Numbered from the stretch's first letter, positions 1 to 6,162 are shown. The stretch is DNA of 8,364 bases from an uncultured Lachnospiraceae bacterium (GCA_947631075.1 CANRJU010000101.1:1-8364), one strand, 5' to 3'. The notes: generated from the letters alone by a model not told the origin. Numbers and translations are program-made.

Positions 1-274
1 CCGTCACAAACGGCATCTGCGCCATAGGCTCCCCGCCGCTGACCGTAATGCCCCCGTTGTCCCGCCAGTACGACCGGTACCGGAGCGCCTTTTGCAACGC
101 TTCTTCGGGCGTCTGCCAGCCGAGCGCCACGTCCTCCTCCGGCTCGCGCTCCCACGTCTCCGGATTGTGGCAGAACTGGCACCGCATCGGGCAGCCCTGC
201 ATAAAAATCACATAGCGGACGCCCGGCCCGTCCACCAGGCCGAACGTCTCGACTGAATGAATCAATCCTTTCAT
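1..274 (-). CDS. pflA: Pyruvate formate-lyase activating enzyme, N-terminal 91 residues (runs off left edge)
   Basis: This is a radical SAM enzyme that places the glycyl radical on pyruvate formate-lyase, using S-adenosylmethionine and a [4Fe-4S] cluster in the cytosol. The visible protein begins MKGLIHSVETFGLVDGPGVR. It carries the cluster-binding CxxxCxxC motif as GCPMRCQFCHN (Cys28, Cys32, Cys35) and the SAM-contacting GGITVSGGEP segment near residues 74-83. Both are hallmarks of the PflA/glycyl-radical activase family. The ATG (274-272) overlaps the pflB stop as ATGA, which implies translational coupling in a pflB-pflA operon and fixes the start. The rest of the gene lies beyond position 1, so completeness cannot be judged. 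The short spacing between the cluster motif and GGE argues for the simple PFL activase rather than the larger activases with an inserted ferredoxin domain. Confidence 0.95.
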   Translation of the reverse strand, partial: MKGLIHSVETFGLVDGPGVRYVIFMQGCPMRCQFCHNPETWEREPEEDVALGWQTPEEALQKALRYRSYWRDNGGITVSGGEPMAQMPFVT

Positions 275-2523
275 AAATTCCCATGGCAGGTTCTCGCGAT
301 CACGTCCTCCTGCTGCTCTCTCGTCAGGTCGATAAACTTTACCGCATACCCCGAAACGCGGATCGTAAAGTTCGCGTACTCCTCTTTTTCCGGATGCTCC
401 ATCGCGTCAATCAGCTTGTCCGTCCCGAACACGTTGACATTCAGATGATGCGCTCCCTGATCAAAGTACCCGTCGAACACCTGAACCAGATTGCGAATCC
501 TCTCTTCCTCGCTGTGCCCCAGCGCCTCCGGGTGAATGGTCTGGGTGTTGGAAATGCCGTCCAGCGCCCACTCGTAGGGGAGCTTCGCCACGGAATTAAG
601 GGACGCCAGGAGACCGTTTTTCTCCGCCCCGTAGCTGGGATTCGCCCCCGGCGAGAGCGGCTCGAACGCCTTTCTTCCATCCGGCATCGCGCCGGTGGCC
701 TTGCCGTACACCACATTGGACGTAATCGTCAGAATCGACGTGGTGGGCTCGGAATTTCGGTAGGTGTGATGCTTTTTCAGCTTCTCCACAAATGTCCCCA
801 ACAGCCACACGCCGATCTCGTCCGCCCGGTCGTCGTCGTTTCCATAGCGGGGAAAATCACCCGTCGTCTCATAGTCAACGACGATTCCCTTCTCGTTGCG
901 GATTGTCTTTACCTTCGCGTAGCGGATCGCGCACAGAGAGTCAATAACATGCGAAAAACCGGCGATTCCCGTGGCAAAGGTGCGGCGCACATCTGTGTCG
1001 ATCAGCGCCATCATGGCCGCCTCGTAATAATATTTATCGTGCATATACTGGATCAGGTTGAGCACATTGACATACAGCCCCGCCAGCCAGTCCAACATCT
1101 TGTCGTACTTCTCCATGACCTCGTCATAATCCAGATACTCCGAGGTAATCGGCTTGTAGGCCGGTCCCACCTGATCTCCGGTCTTTTCGTCCACGCCGCC
1201 GTTGATCGCGTACAGAAGGCACTTTGCCAGATTGGCCCTCGCGCCGAAAAACTGCATCTCCTTGCCCGTCTGCGTAGCCGACACGCAGCAGCAGATAGAA
1301 TAGTCGTCGCCCCACACCGGCTTCATCACGTCGTCGTTTTCATACTGGATAGAACTGGTGCGAATGGAAATGTCCGCCGCGTATTTTTTGAAATTCTCCG
1401 GCAGCGCCGAGGAATACAGCACGGTCAGGTTCGGCTCCGGCGACGGCCCCATGTTCTCCAGCGTGTGAAGGAATCGGAAATCCGTCTTTGTCACCATAGA
1501 GCGCCCGTCCATGCCGATGCCCGCCATCTCCAGCGTAGCCCACACCGGATCGCCGGAAAACAGGTGATTGTAGGAGGGAATCCGGGCAAATTTCACCATG
1601 CGGAACTTCATCGTCACATGATCGATGAGCTCCTGCGCCTGGCTCTCCGTCAGGACGCCCCGATCCATATCCCGCTTGATATAAATATCCAAAAAGGTAG
1701 AAATGCGCCCCACGCTCATGGCCGCCCCGTTCTGTGTCTTGATAGCCGCCAGATAGCCGAAATACAGCCATTGCACCGCCTCCTTGGCGTTCGCAGCCGG
1801 GCGGGAAATATCGTATCCGTAGGACTCCGCCATCTGCTTCATTCCCGCAAGGGCCTTGATCTGCCTTGCCAGCTCCTCCCTCTGACGGATCACGTCGTCG
1901 GTCATCGTGCCGTCCCCGCAGTTTGCGAGGTCCTTCTTTTTCTGCTCGATCAAATAGTCCACGCCGTACAGCGCCACCCTGCGGTAATCCCCCACAATGC
2001 GGCCACGCCCGTAGGTATCCGGCAGGCCGGTGACAATCTTGTTGTGCCTTGCCACCTTCATCTCCGGCGTATAGGCGTCAAACACGCCCTCGTTGTGCGT
2101 CGTGCGGTACTCGGTAAAAATCTTGTGAAACTCCGGGTTGGGCGTGTACCCGTAAGTAGTACATGCCTGCTCCGCCATCTTGATTCCGCCAAAGGGCATA
2201 AACGCCCGCTTCAGCGGCTTATCCGTCTGCAGTCCGACAATCTGCTCCAGCTCTTTTGTGTCCTCGCTGATATAGCCCGGCGCATGAGATGTGAGGGTGG
2301 ACACGATATCCGTATCCATGTCCAGCACGCCGCCCTTGGCGCGCTCCTCCTTCTGCAGTCCCTGCAGAATCCCCCAGAGCTTGTTGGTCGCCTCGGTCGG
2401 ACCCGCCAAAAAGCTCTCGTCTCCGTCATAGGGAGTATAATTTTTCTGAATAAAATCCCTGGTGTTGATTTCCCGCTTCCACAAAATGCCCTCAAAGCCG
2501 TCCCACTCTTTAAAATCTGCCAT
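271..2523 (-). CDS. pflB: Pyruvate formate-lyase (formate C-acetyltransferase)
   Basis: This cytosolic glycyl-radical enzyme converts pyruvate and CoA to acetyl-CoA and formate in anaerobic fermentation. The product is 750 aa, close to the roughly 760 aa of the E. coli enzyme. I chose the ATG at 2523 (MADFKEWDGFEG) because AAGGAGG sits 7 nt upstream; an in-frame start at 2565 has no such site and would add 14 residues. The catalytic cysteine pair is in SICCCVSATQTGK (about Cys412/Cys413, preceded by a third Cys). It is followed by the family signature EMQFFGARANLAK. The radical glycine is Gly725 in RVSGYAVKF, near the C-terminus as expected. GARANLAK and NGGVDE favour true PFL over other glycyl-radical enzymes such as diol dehydratases. 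The stop overlaps pflA as ATGA. It has its own promoter immediately upstream, overlaid by palindromes. Like all members it should be destroyed by oxygen once activated. Confidence 0.97.
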   Translation of the reverse strand: MADFKEWDGFEGILWKREINTRDFIQKNYTPYDGDESFLAGPTEATNKLWGILQGLQKEERAKGGVLDMDTDIVSTLTSHAPGYISEDTKELEQIVGLQTDKPLKRAFMPFGGIKMAEQACTTYGYTPNPEFHKIFTEYRTTHNEGVFDAYTPEMKVARHNKIVTGLPDTYGRGRIVGDYRRVALYGVDYLIEQKKKDLANCGDGTMTDDVIRQREELARQIKALAGMKQMAESYGYDISRPAANAKEAVQWLYFGYLAAIKTQNGAAMSVGRISTFLDIYIKRDMDRGVLTESQAQELIDHVTMKFRMVKFARIPSYNHLFSGDPVWATLEMAGIGMDGRSMVTKTDFRFLHTLENMGPSPEPNLTVLYSSALPENFKKYAADISIRTSSIQYENDDVMKPVWGDDYSICCCVSATQTGKEMQFFGARANLAKCLLYAINGGVDEKTGDQVGPAYKPITSEYLDYDEVMEKYDKMLDWLAGLYVNVLNLIQYMHDKYYYEAAMMALIDTDVRRTFATGIAGFSHVIDSLCAIRYAKVKTIRNEKGIVVDYETTGDFPRYGNDDDRADEIGVWLLGTFVEKLKKHHTYRNSEPTTSILTITSNVVYGKATGAMPDGRKAFEPLSPGANPSYGAEKNGLLASLNSVAKLPYEWALDGISNTQTIHPEALGHSEEERIRNLVQVFDGYFDQGAHHLNVNVFGTDKLIDAMEHPEKEEYANFTIRVSGYAVKFIDLTREQQEDVIARTCHGNL

Positions 2524-2554
2524 CGGGTGTCCTCCTTCAATCAAGTATTTGTGT

Positions 2555-2576
2555 TTGTATGGCAAACATTATACAA
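2555..2576. promoter_or_regulatory. 22-bp palindrome over the pflB -10/start region (possible operator)
   Basis: TTGTAT (2555-2560) and ATACAA (2571-2576) form a perfect 6-bp inverted repeat separated by 10 bp. It overlaps the -10 box and the expected transcription start of pflB. Its placement would suit a repressor that blocks RNA polymerase. It does not match the Rex consensus (TTGTTAA-N4-TTAACAA or TTGTGAA-N4-TTCACAA) or a CcpA cre site as I know them. A six-base arm can occur by chance, so this is a candidate only. Confidence 0.3.
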
Positions 2577-2596
2577 TATTTAGATTGAAAAAGCAA
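2568..2596 (-). promoter_or_regulatory. Predicted sigma-A-type promoter of pflB-pflA
   Basis: On the minus strand there is a perfect TATAAT (-10, 2573-2568). Seventeen bases upstream is TTGCTT (-35, 2596-2591), which keeps only the conserved TTG. Transcription should start near 2561, giving a leader of about 38 nt before the pflB ATG. The promoter lies just after the stop codon of the beta-helix gene (2606), so pflB can be expressed independently of the upstream cluster. The assignment rests on sequence match only. Confidence 0.65.
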
Positions 2597-2599
2597 TCT
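2582..2599. repeat. 18-bp inverted repeat across the pflB -35 box
   Basis: AGATTG (2582-2587) and CAATCT (2594-2599) are perfect inverted arms around a 6-bp A-rich loop, covering the -35 hexamer. The stem is too AT-rich and lacks a following T-run, so it is a poor terminator for the upstream gene. It may instead be a regulator half of the pflB control region. No other terminator is visible between the beta-helix gene and pflB, so read-through is possible. Confidence 0.3.
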
Positions 2600-2605
2600 G
2601 TAAAT

Positions 2606-3583
2606 TCACAATCGGTCCGGACGCTGTCCTCTGGGATTTTCCCCGTCCGGACGGATATGACCGCCGCGCCCGCCGCCTCCGGGCCTTCCGCCGAATCCGC
2701 CGGAACCGCCGTTCGATACGGCGACGGAATCCATCTCGATTGTCTCCTCAATCTCTCCTGCCTTTAGTGTGTAGTTTTCTCCCTGTTTTAATTCAGAAGA
2801 ACTGAAAACCACAGAATTTCCCGTCTTGACCGCCGTGTGCCGGAACAGCTCTTTCCCGTCGGCGTCAGTGATAACGATTTCATCCCCTTTATTATAGGAA
2901 GAAGAAAGATTGTGCAAAAAGGAGCACTGGGCGGAGTCCTCGCCGAATCCCTCCGCCATGCCGGAGTTTCCGAGCGCCAGAATCGTACCGCCGTTAATCA
3001 CGATTTTTCCTCCCCGCTCCGCCCCGGTATCCAGCGCGCCGTTGCCGCTGCTCGTGGGGCCGTTTACAAGGATAGTTCCCCCCTCGATCAAAAGGTCTCC
3101 GTTGGAATCCAAGCCGTCGCCCTCCGCATTGACCGTGATTGTTCCGCCGGATATGGTCAGCTCCGATGTCTCGCCGCTGGCGTTCACGCCATCGTCCAGA
3201 GAAGTGACATCCATCTCGCCGCCTGCAATCTGAATCTGATTTCCCTCCAGCCCCTCATAGGCTTTCGTCAGGCGGATATTTCCTCCTGTGATATTTAACA
3301 GATTATCTGCGTGCAGCCCGTCGTCTCCGCTGGCCGCCTCAATGGTTCCCCCGGAAATGCCCAACGTTCCGTTGGAGTGAAAGGCATCGTCGTAAGAGTC
3401 CACCGAAAAGGTTCCTCCCGTGACCGACAGGATATTTCCCGCTTTAAACGCCTTGGCGCTCTCCTTCTCCTGCTCGGACATATCCCAGCCGGAATCCGCC
3501 CGACGCCATTTGTCATTGGAGGAAAATGTGGCGTTTTCGCTTCCCTCACCGGTAAATACCTTAAAATCTCCTCCCTCGATCAT
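2606..3583 (-). CDS. C-terminal fragment (about 325 aa) of the split beta-helix protein
   Basis: This holds most of the beta-helix. Repeated rungs such as LSVTGGTF, LGISGGTIE, LNITGGNI, IQIAGGEM, LTISGGTIT and LLIEGGTI run from about residue 50 to 175, each preceded by an acidic DDG/GDG turn. A small beta domain follows at about 218-275 (GDEIVITDADGKELF). The tail is rich in Gly and Arg (GGSGGFGGRPGGGGRGG). The frame opens further upstream (a GTG at 3634), but that stretch is out-of-frame sequence of the N-terminal fragment. I use the ATG at 3583 because it overlaps the upstream stop as TGATG with AGGA 4 nt before it, a layout that allows reinitiation. This piece has no signal or membrane segment, so if made alone it would stay in the cytosol, the wrong compartment for this family. 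Confidence 0.6.
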   Translation of the reverse strand: MIEGGDFKVFTGEGSENATFSSNDKWRRADSGWDMSEQEKESAKAFKAGNILSVTGGTFSVDSYDDAFHSNGTLGISGGTIEAASGDDGLHADNLLNITGGNIRLTKAYEGLEGNQIQIAGGEMDVTSLDDGVNASGETSELTISGGTITVNAEGDGLDSNGDLLIEGGTILVNGPTSSGNGALDTGAERGGKIVINGGTILALGNSGMAEGFGEDSAQCSFLHNLSSSYNKGDEIVITDADGKELFRHTAVKTGNSVVFSSSELKQGENYTLKAGEIEETIEMDSVAVSNGGSGGFGGRPGGGGRGGHIRPDGENPRGQRPDRL

Positions 3584-4323
3584 CAGATCCTGTCGTTTTT
3601 CGCCGTGATATCCAGCGCGCCCCCTGCGATGCACAGGGATTTCTTGCAGTTGATGCCGTCGTTTCGATAGCCAGACACCTGAAGGGAACCCTCTCCCGTT
3701 ATAGACATATCGCCCTCCGAGCTGATCGCCGCTCCGCTGGCCGTGCCGGAATCCGCGGTCGAGCTGTCTGTGTTGGAACCGGCGGTCGCACTGTCTGTGC
3801 TTTCCGTCAAATCCGTCTCGCTCCCGCTCTTAAACTGATTCTCTGAACCCGCTTTTAGCTGAATCGAAGTGTGCGCCGCCTTCTGGGACTCAAACGCCTT
3901 GCCGGACGTGTTGGTGACGTCCACGCCGTCCAGCACGAGGACGACCACATCCTCCTCTCCTGCGTCCACCTCGATTTTTCCCTGGCTCAATGTCCCAGAG
4001 AGAATATAGGTGCCCGCCTTTTTGATCTGTACCTCGTCCTCCCGCACTCTGGCGCCCTCGCCGGAAATCTGCGTATCATTTTGTTTCAGGGAAATCCTGG
4101 TGGCGTTCGCCTCGTCCGCCTCCGGTATGTCTGCTGCCGTCAGCGCGGCGCCCGTGACAGACGCCCCTGAGACAGAAATTCCTGAGTCAGAAGTTTCCGG
4201 GTTTCCAGAAGCCAATGGCTCAGATTTCCCATTTCTATTGAGGCAAAAAATAATTATAAGGGCCACGACCAGAACCGCCGCGGCGGCAATTCCTATAATT
4301 TGATTCTTTTTCAGCTGTTTCAT
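3583..4323 (-). CDS. N-terminal fragment (246 aa) of the split beta-helix protein
   Basis: This fragment carries the export and anchoring part. It has a basic start MKQLKKNQ, a hydrophobic segment at about residues 9-28 ending IIIFC, and then an extracellular Ser/Thr/Gly-rich stretch. The Cys is preceded by Phe rather than Gly/Ala/Ser, so a lipobox is doubtful and a retained membrane anchor is more likely. A conserved N-terminal beta region follows at about residues 75-160 (KKAGTYILSGTLSQGKIEV, then VVLVLDGVDVTN), as in Cthe_2159-like proteins. A low-complexity Ser/Thr/Asp linker at about 166-198 contains a 9-residue repeat. Two helix rungs follow (ISSEGDMSITGEG; NDGINCKKSLCIAGG) before the premature stop. 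On its own it would give a surface stub lacking most of the beta-helix. It starts 117 bp after DUF4956. Confidence 0.7.
   Translation of the reverse strand: MKQLKKNQIIGIAAAAVLVVALIIIFCLNRNGKSEPLASGNPETSDSGISVSGASVTGAALTAADIPEADEANATRISLKQNDTQISGEGARVREDEVQIKKAGTYILSGTLSQGKIEVDAGEEDVVVLVLDGVDVTNTSGKAFESQKAAHTSIQLKAGSENQFKSGSETDLTESTDSATAGSNTDSSTADSGTASGAAISSEGDMSITGEGSLQVSGYRNDGINCKKSLCIAGGALDITAKNDRI
3756..3809 (-). repeat. Two imperfect 27-bp tandem repeats in the linker of the beta-helix gene
   Basis: Two adjacent 27-bp units (3756-3782 and 3783-3809 on the plus strand) share CGGTCG and CTGTCTGTG at matching positions. They encode the 9-residue repeats TDSSTADSG and TDSATAGSN in the Ser/Thr/Asp linker. 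The linker interrupts the region between the first beta segment and the helix rungs. Copy number could change by slippage in units that keep the frame. Confidence 0.6.
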
Positions 4324-4392
4324 CTTTTTCCCTCCATTCTGGAACATTTACACGGCAGCACAATAATCTGCCATCACAAAACAAACTTCGTT

Positions 4393-4411
4393 CGCTCCGT
4401 ATTTACGAGCG
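4393..4411. repeat. Bulged hairpin between the DUF4956 and beta-helix genes
   Basis: CGCT-C-CGTA and TACGAGCG pair over eight bases with a single bulged C and a 2-nt TT loop. It lies 30 bp after the DUF4956 stop, in the 117-bp gap before the beta-helix gene. On the minus-strand transcript the T-rich stretch (GTTTGTTTTG) begins only several bases after the stem, so it is not a canonical terminator. It could be a processing or attenuation element that lowers expression of the third gene. A second small inverted repeat (GGCAG 4354-4358, CTGCC 4368-4372) lies closer to the ribosome binding site. Confidence 0.3.
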
Positions 4412-4440
4412 CTCCAAAAAACTAAAAATTCTTCCCGCTA

Positions 4441-5103
4441 TCACATTCTCTCCTGCTCGATCACATTGCTGACGGAAACATTCAGATTTCCATTCCGGCT
4501 CCGGACGTCGTCCAGAAATTCCTTGGGAATCTTCGCTTCCTTAAAAATCACATGATATGTAAGTTCAAACAGCGTCCCCATATTGATGGTGCGCACTCTC
4601 TCCAGCTTTGCCTTTTTCGTATATTTTTCAAATAAATCGTCAAAAAGTCCCTCGTAGTCAAAATTCTCCGGCAGCGTAATTCTGAGTTCCTTCTGCGGCG
4701 TCCGGACCGAGCCGAAATCCACAGAAGTGAGAATCAGCGTCAGCGCCCCCGCGAACAAAAAGAAAATAACCGCCACCAGCACATAGCCCATGCCGAGGGC
4801 CAGGCCGATTGCCACGGAAGTAAACACGGCGGCGATTTCCCTCGCCGTCCCCGGCACGCTACGGAACCGGACAAGCGCGAAAGAGCCCGCCACAGCAATT
4901 CCCGTTCCGATATTTCCATTTACTAACATGATTACCAGACACACCACCATCGGCAAAAGCGCCAGCGCGATGGCGTAGCTTGTACTGTGCTCGCACCGCC
5001 ACATAAAGACCATGGCAGACAGAACTCCCAGAACCATAGCCGTCCCCAGACAGATGGCCAGGGTCGGCATCGATAATGTACCTGAAATAATACTGCTCAA
5101 CAT
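4441..5103 (-). CDS. DUF4956 domain-containing integral membrane protein
   Basis: The protein is 220 aa, full length for DUF4956, a family of unknown function. The N-terminal half is hydrophobic, with predicted membrane segments near residues 12-34, 41-61, 66-77 and 92-126. The family signature is MLVNGNIGTGIAVAGSFAL, followed at once by VRFRSVPGTAREI (about 59-90). The conserved Arg-rich turn RFRSVPG sits between membrane segments. Residues from about 130 form a soluble, probably cytosolic, domain (ELRITLPENFDYEGLFDDLF). The ATG at 5103 overlaps the VTC gene stop as ATGTTGA; an AGGAGG lies 12 nt upstream, so spacing is long and coupling to VTC translation is likely. DUF4956 genes commonly sit beside VTC-domain and beta-helix or CotH genes in clostridia. 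A role as membrane partner or channel for the VTC enzyme is my inference. Confidence 0.9.
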   Translation of the reverse strand: MLSSIISGTLSMPTLAICLGTAMVLGVLSAMVFMWRCEHSTSYAIALALLPMVVCLVIMLVNGNIGTGIAVAGSFALVRFRSVPGTAREIAAVFTSVAIGLALGMGYVLVAVIFFLFAGALTLILTSVDFGSVRTPQKELRITLPENFDYEGLFDDLFEKYTKKAKLERVRTINMGTLFELTYHVIFKEAKIPKEFLDDVRSRNGNLNVSVSNVIEQERM

Positions 5104-5825
5104 AATTTTTCATATCCTCCTGATTTAAAAAGATTTCTTGCGATATAATTTTGATAACAGGTTCCATATTTGGAAAAAGAACCCGAATATATCCTGTGCT
5201 CACTGAGATCGTCCACCAGCCACATCGGTATCCCGTATGGCACCTTAACTTCCATAATAATACGGCGCTCCGGCAAGAGCGGCTCCCCCTCGTCTCCCGC
5301 CCGCAGATCCAGCTCCTCCGTGCGAAACCGGATATTTTCATCAAACGTCACCCGGATGTCCTCGCCATTTTTTCCCGCGAAGGCAATCCGGTCATAGGCG
5401 AGGTAGACCTTCGGCTCCGGCCGGTACATCCGCAAAAAACTGAGTATTTCCTTCTGAATCTGGGCGTCCTTGTTCAACTCCTCGTGCCTGTCCACAAATC
5501 CCCGGATGGCCTCATACGGCGCCGCCACCCTGCGCTTGTACACAACGCCCTTGTATTTCTTCTTGATCTCCGCGAAAACCGCCGCGTCCTCTCCCGGCAC
5601 CCCGTAGCTGCGGATCCGGAATTTTTCCTTGTAAATCGGTTTTTCCACCGACCGCCGCACCAGATCGAACAGCGCCGTGTCGTAATAAATGTTGCATATG
5701 GTGTACTGTCCGAACTCATCCGGTTCCATGTTGTCCCGGATGACCGGAACAATCTGTTCGTACTGCTCCGGCGTCAGAATGAATTTCTTCTCGTACCGCC
5801 TGAATGTGCACTGTATCGCCCCCAC
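5097..5825 (-). CDS. VTC-type polyphosphate polymerase domain protein (triphosphate tunnel fold)
   Basis: This is a stand-alone VTC domain of about 242 aa, related to the catalytic domain of yeast Vtc4, which makes polyphosphate from ATP. The strand motifs of the triphosphate tunnel are visible in order: FRRYEKKF (8-15), FRIRSYG (69-75), EIKKKYKGVVYKRR (86-99), YLAYDRIAF (141-149), IMEVKVP with a conserved Glu (about 192), and GSFSKYG with a conserved Lys (about 219). These basic and acidic residues correspond to phosphate and metal ligands in the family. No SPX domain or membrane segment is present, so the enzyme is cytosolic and probably recruited by the overlapping DUF4956 protein. I prefer the GTG at 5825, 6 nt after AAGGAGG. 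A TTG at 5846 is in frame but lacks a spaced site, and an ATG at 5831 abuts the Shine-Dalgarno. Polymerase activity in bacterial members is inferred from the domain. Confidence 0.88.
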   Translation of the reverse strand: MGAIQCTFRRYEKKFILTPEQYEQIVPVIRDNMEPDEFGQYTICNIYYDTALFDLVRRSVEKPIYKEKFRIRSYGVPGEDAAVFAEIKKKYKGVVYKRRVAAPYEAIRGFVDRHEELNKDAQIQKEILSFLRMYRPEPKVYLAYDRIAFAGKNGEDIRVTFDENIRFRTEELDLRAGDEGEPLLPERRIIMEVKVPYGIPMWLVDDLSEHRIYSGSFSKYGTCYQNYIARNLFKSGGYEKLC

Positions 5826-5856
5826 GATCATCCTCCTTTTTTCCAAAAATCTGTTA

Positions 5857-5886
5857 ATTATAATCGCTCCTTGAACGATTTCTCAA
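5857..5886 (-). promoter_or_regulatory. Predicted sigma-A-type promoter of the VTC-DUF4956-beta-helix cluster
   Basis: On the minus strand TTGAGA (-35, 5886-5881; five of six consensus bases) and a perfect TATAAT (-10, 5862-5857) are separated by 18 bp. Transcription should start near 5850, about 25 nt before the GTG start of the VTC gene. The spacer contains an inverted repeat, AATCG and CGATT, at 5862-5880, a possible operator. No other good promoter was seen upstream of the DUF4956 or beta-helix genes, which supports a single transcript. Confidence 0.7.
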
Positions 5887-5937
5887 AAAAAGAATATCTG
5901 ACAAGTGTGTTAAGTTTGTGAAAAGTTTATCTAGAAA

Positions 5938-6162
5938 ATGTGTTTGAGGCTGCAAAATACTCTTGCCCCCATGCTCCAACCCGTATTTATCAAAAATGGA
6001 AAAGGGAATCTGGCAGTCATGAGCATTGAAGCCTATGAACAACTGCTTGGACGGTTCGAGCTCTACAATCTGCTACAGGAAGGTCTGAATGACATTCAAT
6101 ATGAAAACACACGCCCTATCTCCGAAGCAATGGCTGATATCAGGGAGCGACGAAAAAAATGA
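5938..6162 (+). pseudogene. Type II antitoxin remnant, YefM/Phd-like, N-terminus lost
   Basis: The 74-codon frame resembles the C-terminal two thirds of clostridial YefM/Phd-family antitoxins: PVFIKNGKGNLAVMSIEAYE, then LLGRFELYNLLQEGLNDI, then NTRPISEAMADIRERRKK. Family members normally start about 30 residues earlier with a DNA-binding segment (…LRN.Y.EIS…) before the PVFITKNG motif. Here residues 1-14 do not resemble that segment, the usual Thr in FITKNG is missing, an in-frame stop lies at 5932-5934, and no Shine-Dalgarno precedes the ATG. The gene has therefore probably lost DNA-binding and self-repression while keeping the toxin-neutralising part. Its stop overlaps the toxin start as ATGA, the normal coupling for these modules. 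It is the only plus-strand gene-like feature, and its base composition is more AT-rich than the flanking genes. Confidence 0.7.

Larger units (their letters stand above)
2606..4323 (-). pseudogene. Frameshifted membrane-anchored beta-helix 'carbohydrate-binding domain' protein (Cthe_2159-like), whole locus
   Basis: The locus encodes one protein split by a frameshift. It starts at ATG 4323 (MKQLKKNQ; GGAGGG 6 nt upstream), has an N-terminal membrane segment, and then right-handed beta-helix rungs of about 22 residues of the form 'DDGL...LxIxGGTI'. These are typical of the clostridial Cthe_2159-like family, often annotated 'carbohydrate-binding domain-containing protein'. It ends in a Gly/Arg-rich tail. 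The N-terminal frame stops at TGA 3585-3583, inside a rung (ITAKND then RI stop). The next rung resumes in the -1 frame as DLMIEGG. With a 22-residue period, about six residues are missing and two bases remain, so a net loss of about 16 nt explains both the frame and the short rung. It is the third gene after the VTC and DUF4956 genes. A sequencing error cannot be excluded, but a one-base error alone would leave the rung short. Confidence 0.8.

Noticed and set aside
283..2583. A 766-codon open frame on the plus strand, antisense to pflB
   Set aside because: It mirrors pflB almost exactly, has no ribosome binding site and gives a His/Arg/Leu-rich sequence with no recognisable motif. GC-rich third positions of pflB suppress stops on the opposite strand.
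2600..2620. Rex-type site (TTGTGAA) just upstream of the pflB promoter
   Set aside because: Only one half-site is present and it coincides with the stop codon of the preceding gene; the second arm TTCACAA is absent.
3588..3600. Programmed -1 frameshifting at G AAA AAC in the beta-helix gene
   Set aside because: The heptamer resembles a slippery site and the required shift is -1, but the first base mismatches on slippage and the fused product would still have a rung several residues short. No clear stimulatory stem was identified. Deletion is the simpler reading.
4237..4250. Lipoprotein signal at the IIIFC sequence of the beta-helix protein
   Set aside because: The residue before the Cys is Phe, not Gly/Ala/Ser, so it does not fit a lipobox; a retained membrane anchor fits better.
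5151..5921. A 256-codon plus-strand frame antisense to the VTC gene
   Set aside because: The minus strand encodes a clear VTC domain; the plus-strand product is low in recognisable features and rich in Arg/His/Leu, as expected of a shadow.
5854..6042. A 62-codon minus-strand frame between the VTC gene and the antitoxin relic
   Set aside because: It overlaps the VTC promoter and runs antisense to the better-supported antitoxin homology; no family resemblance.
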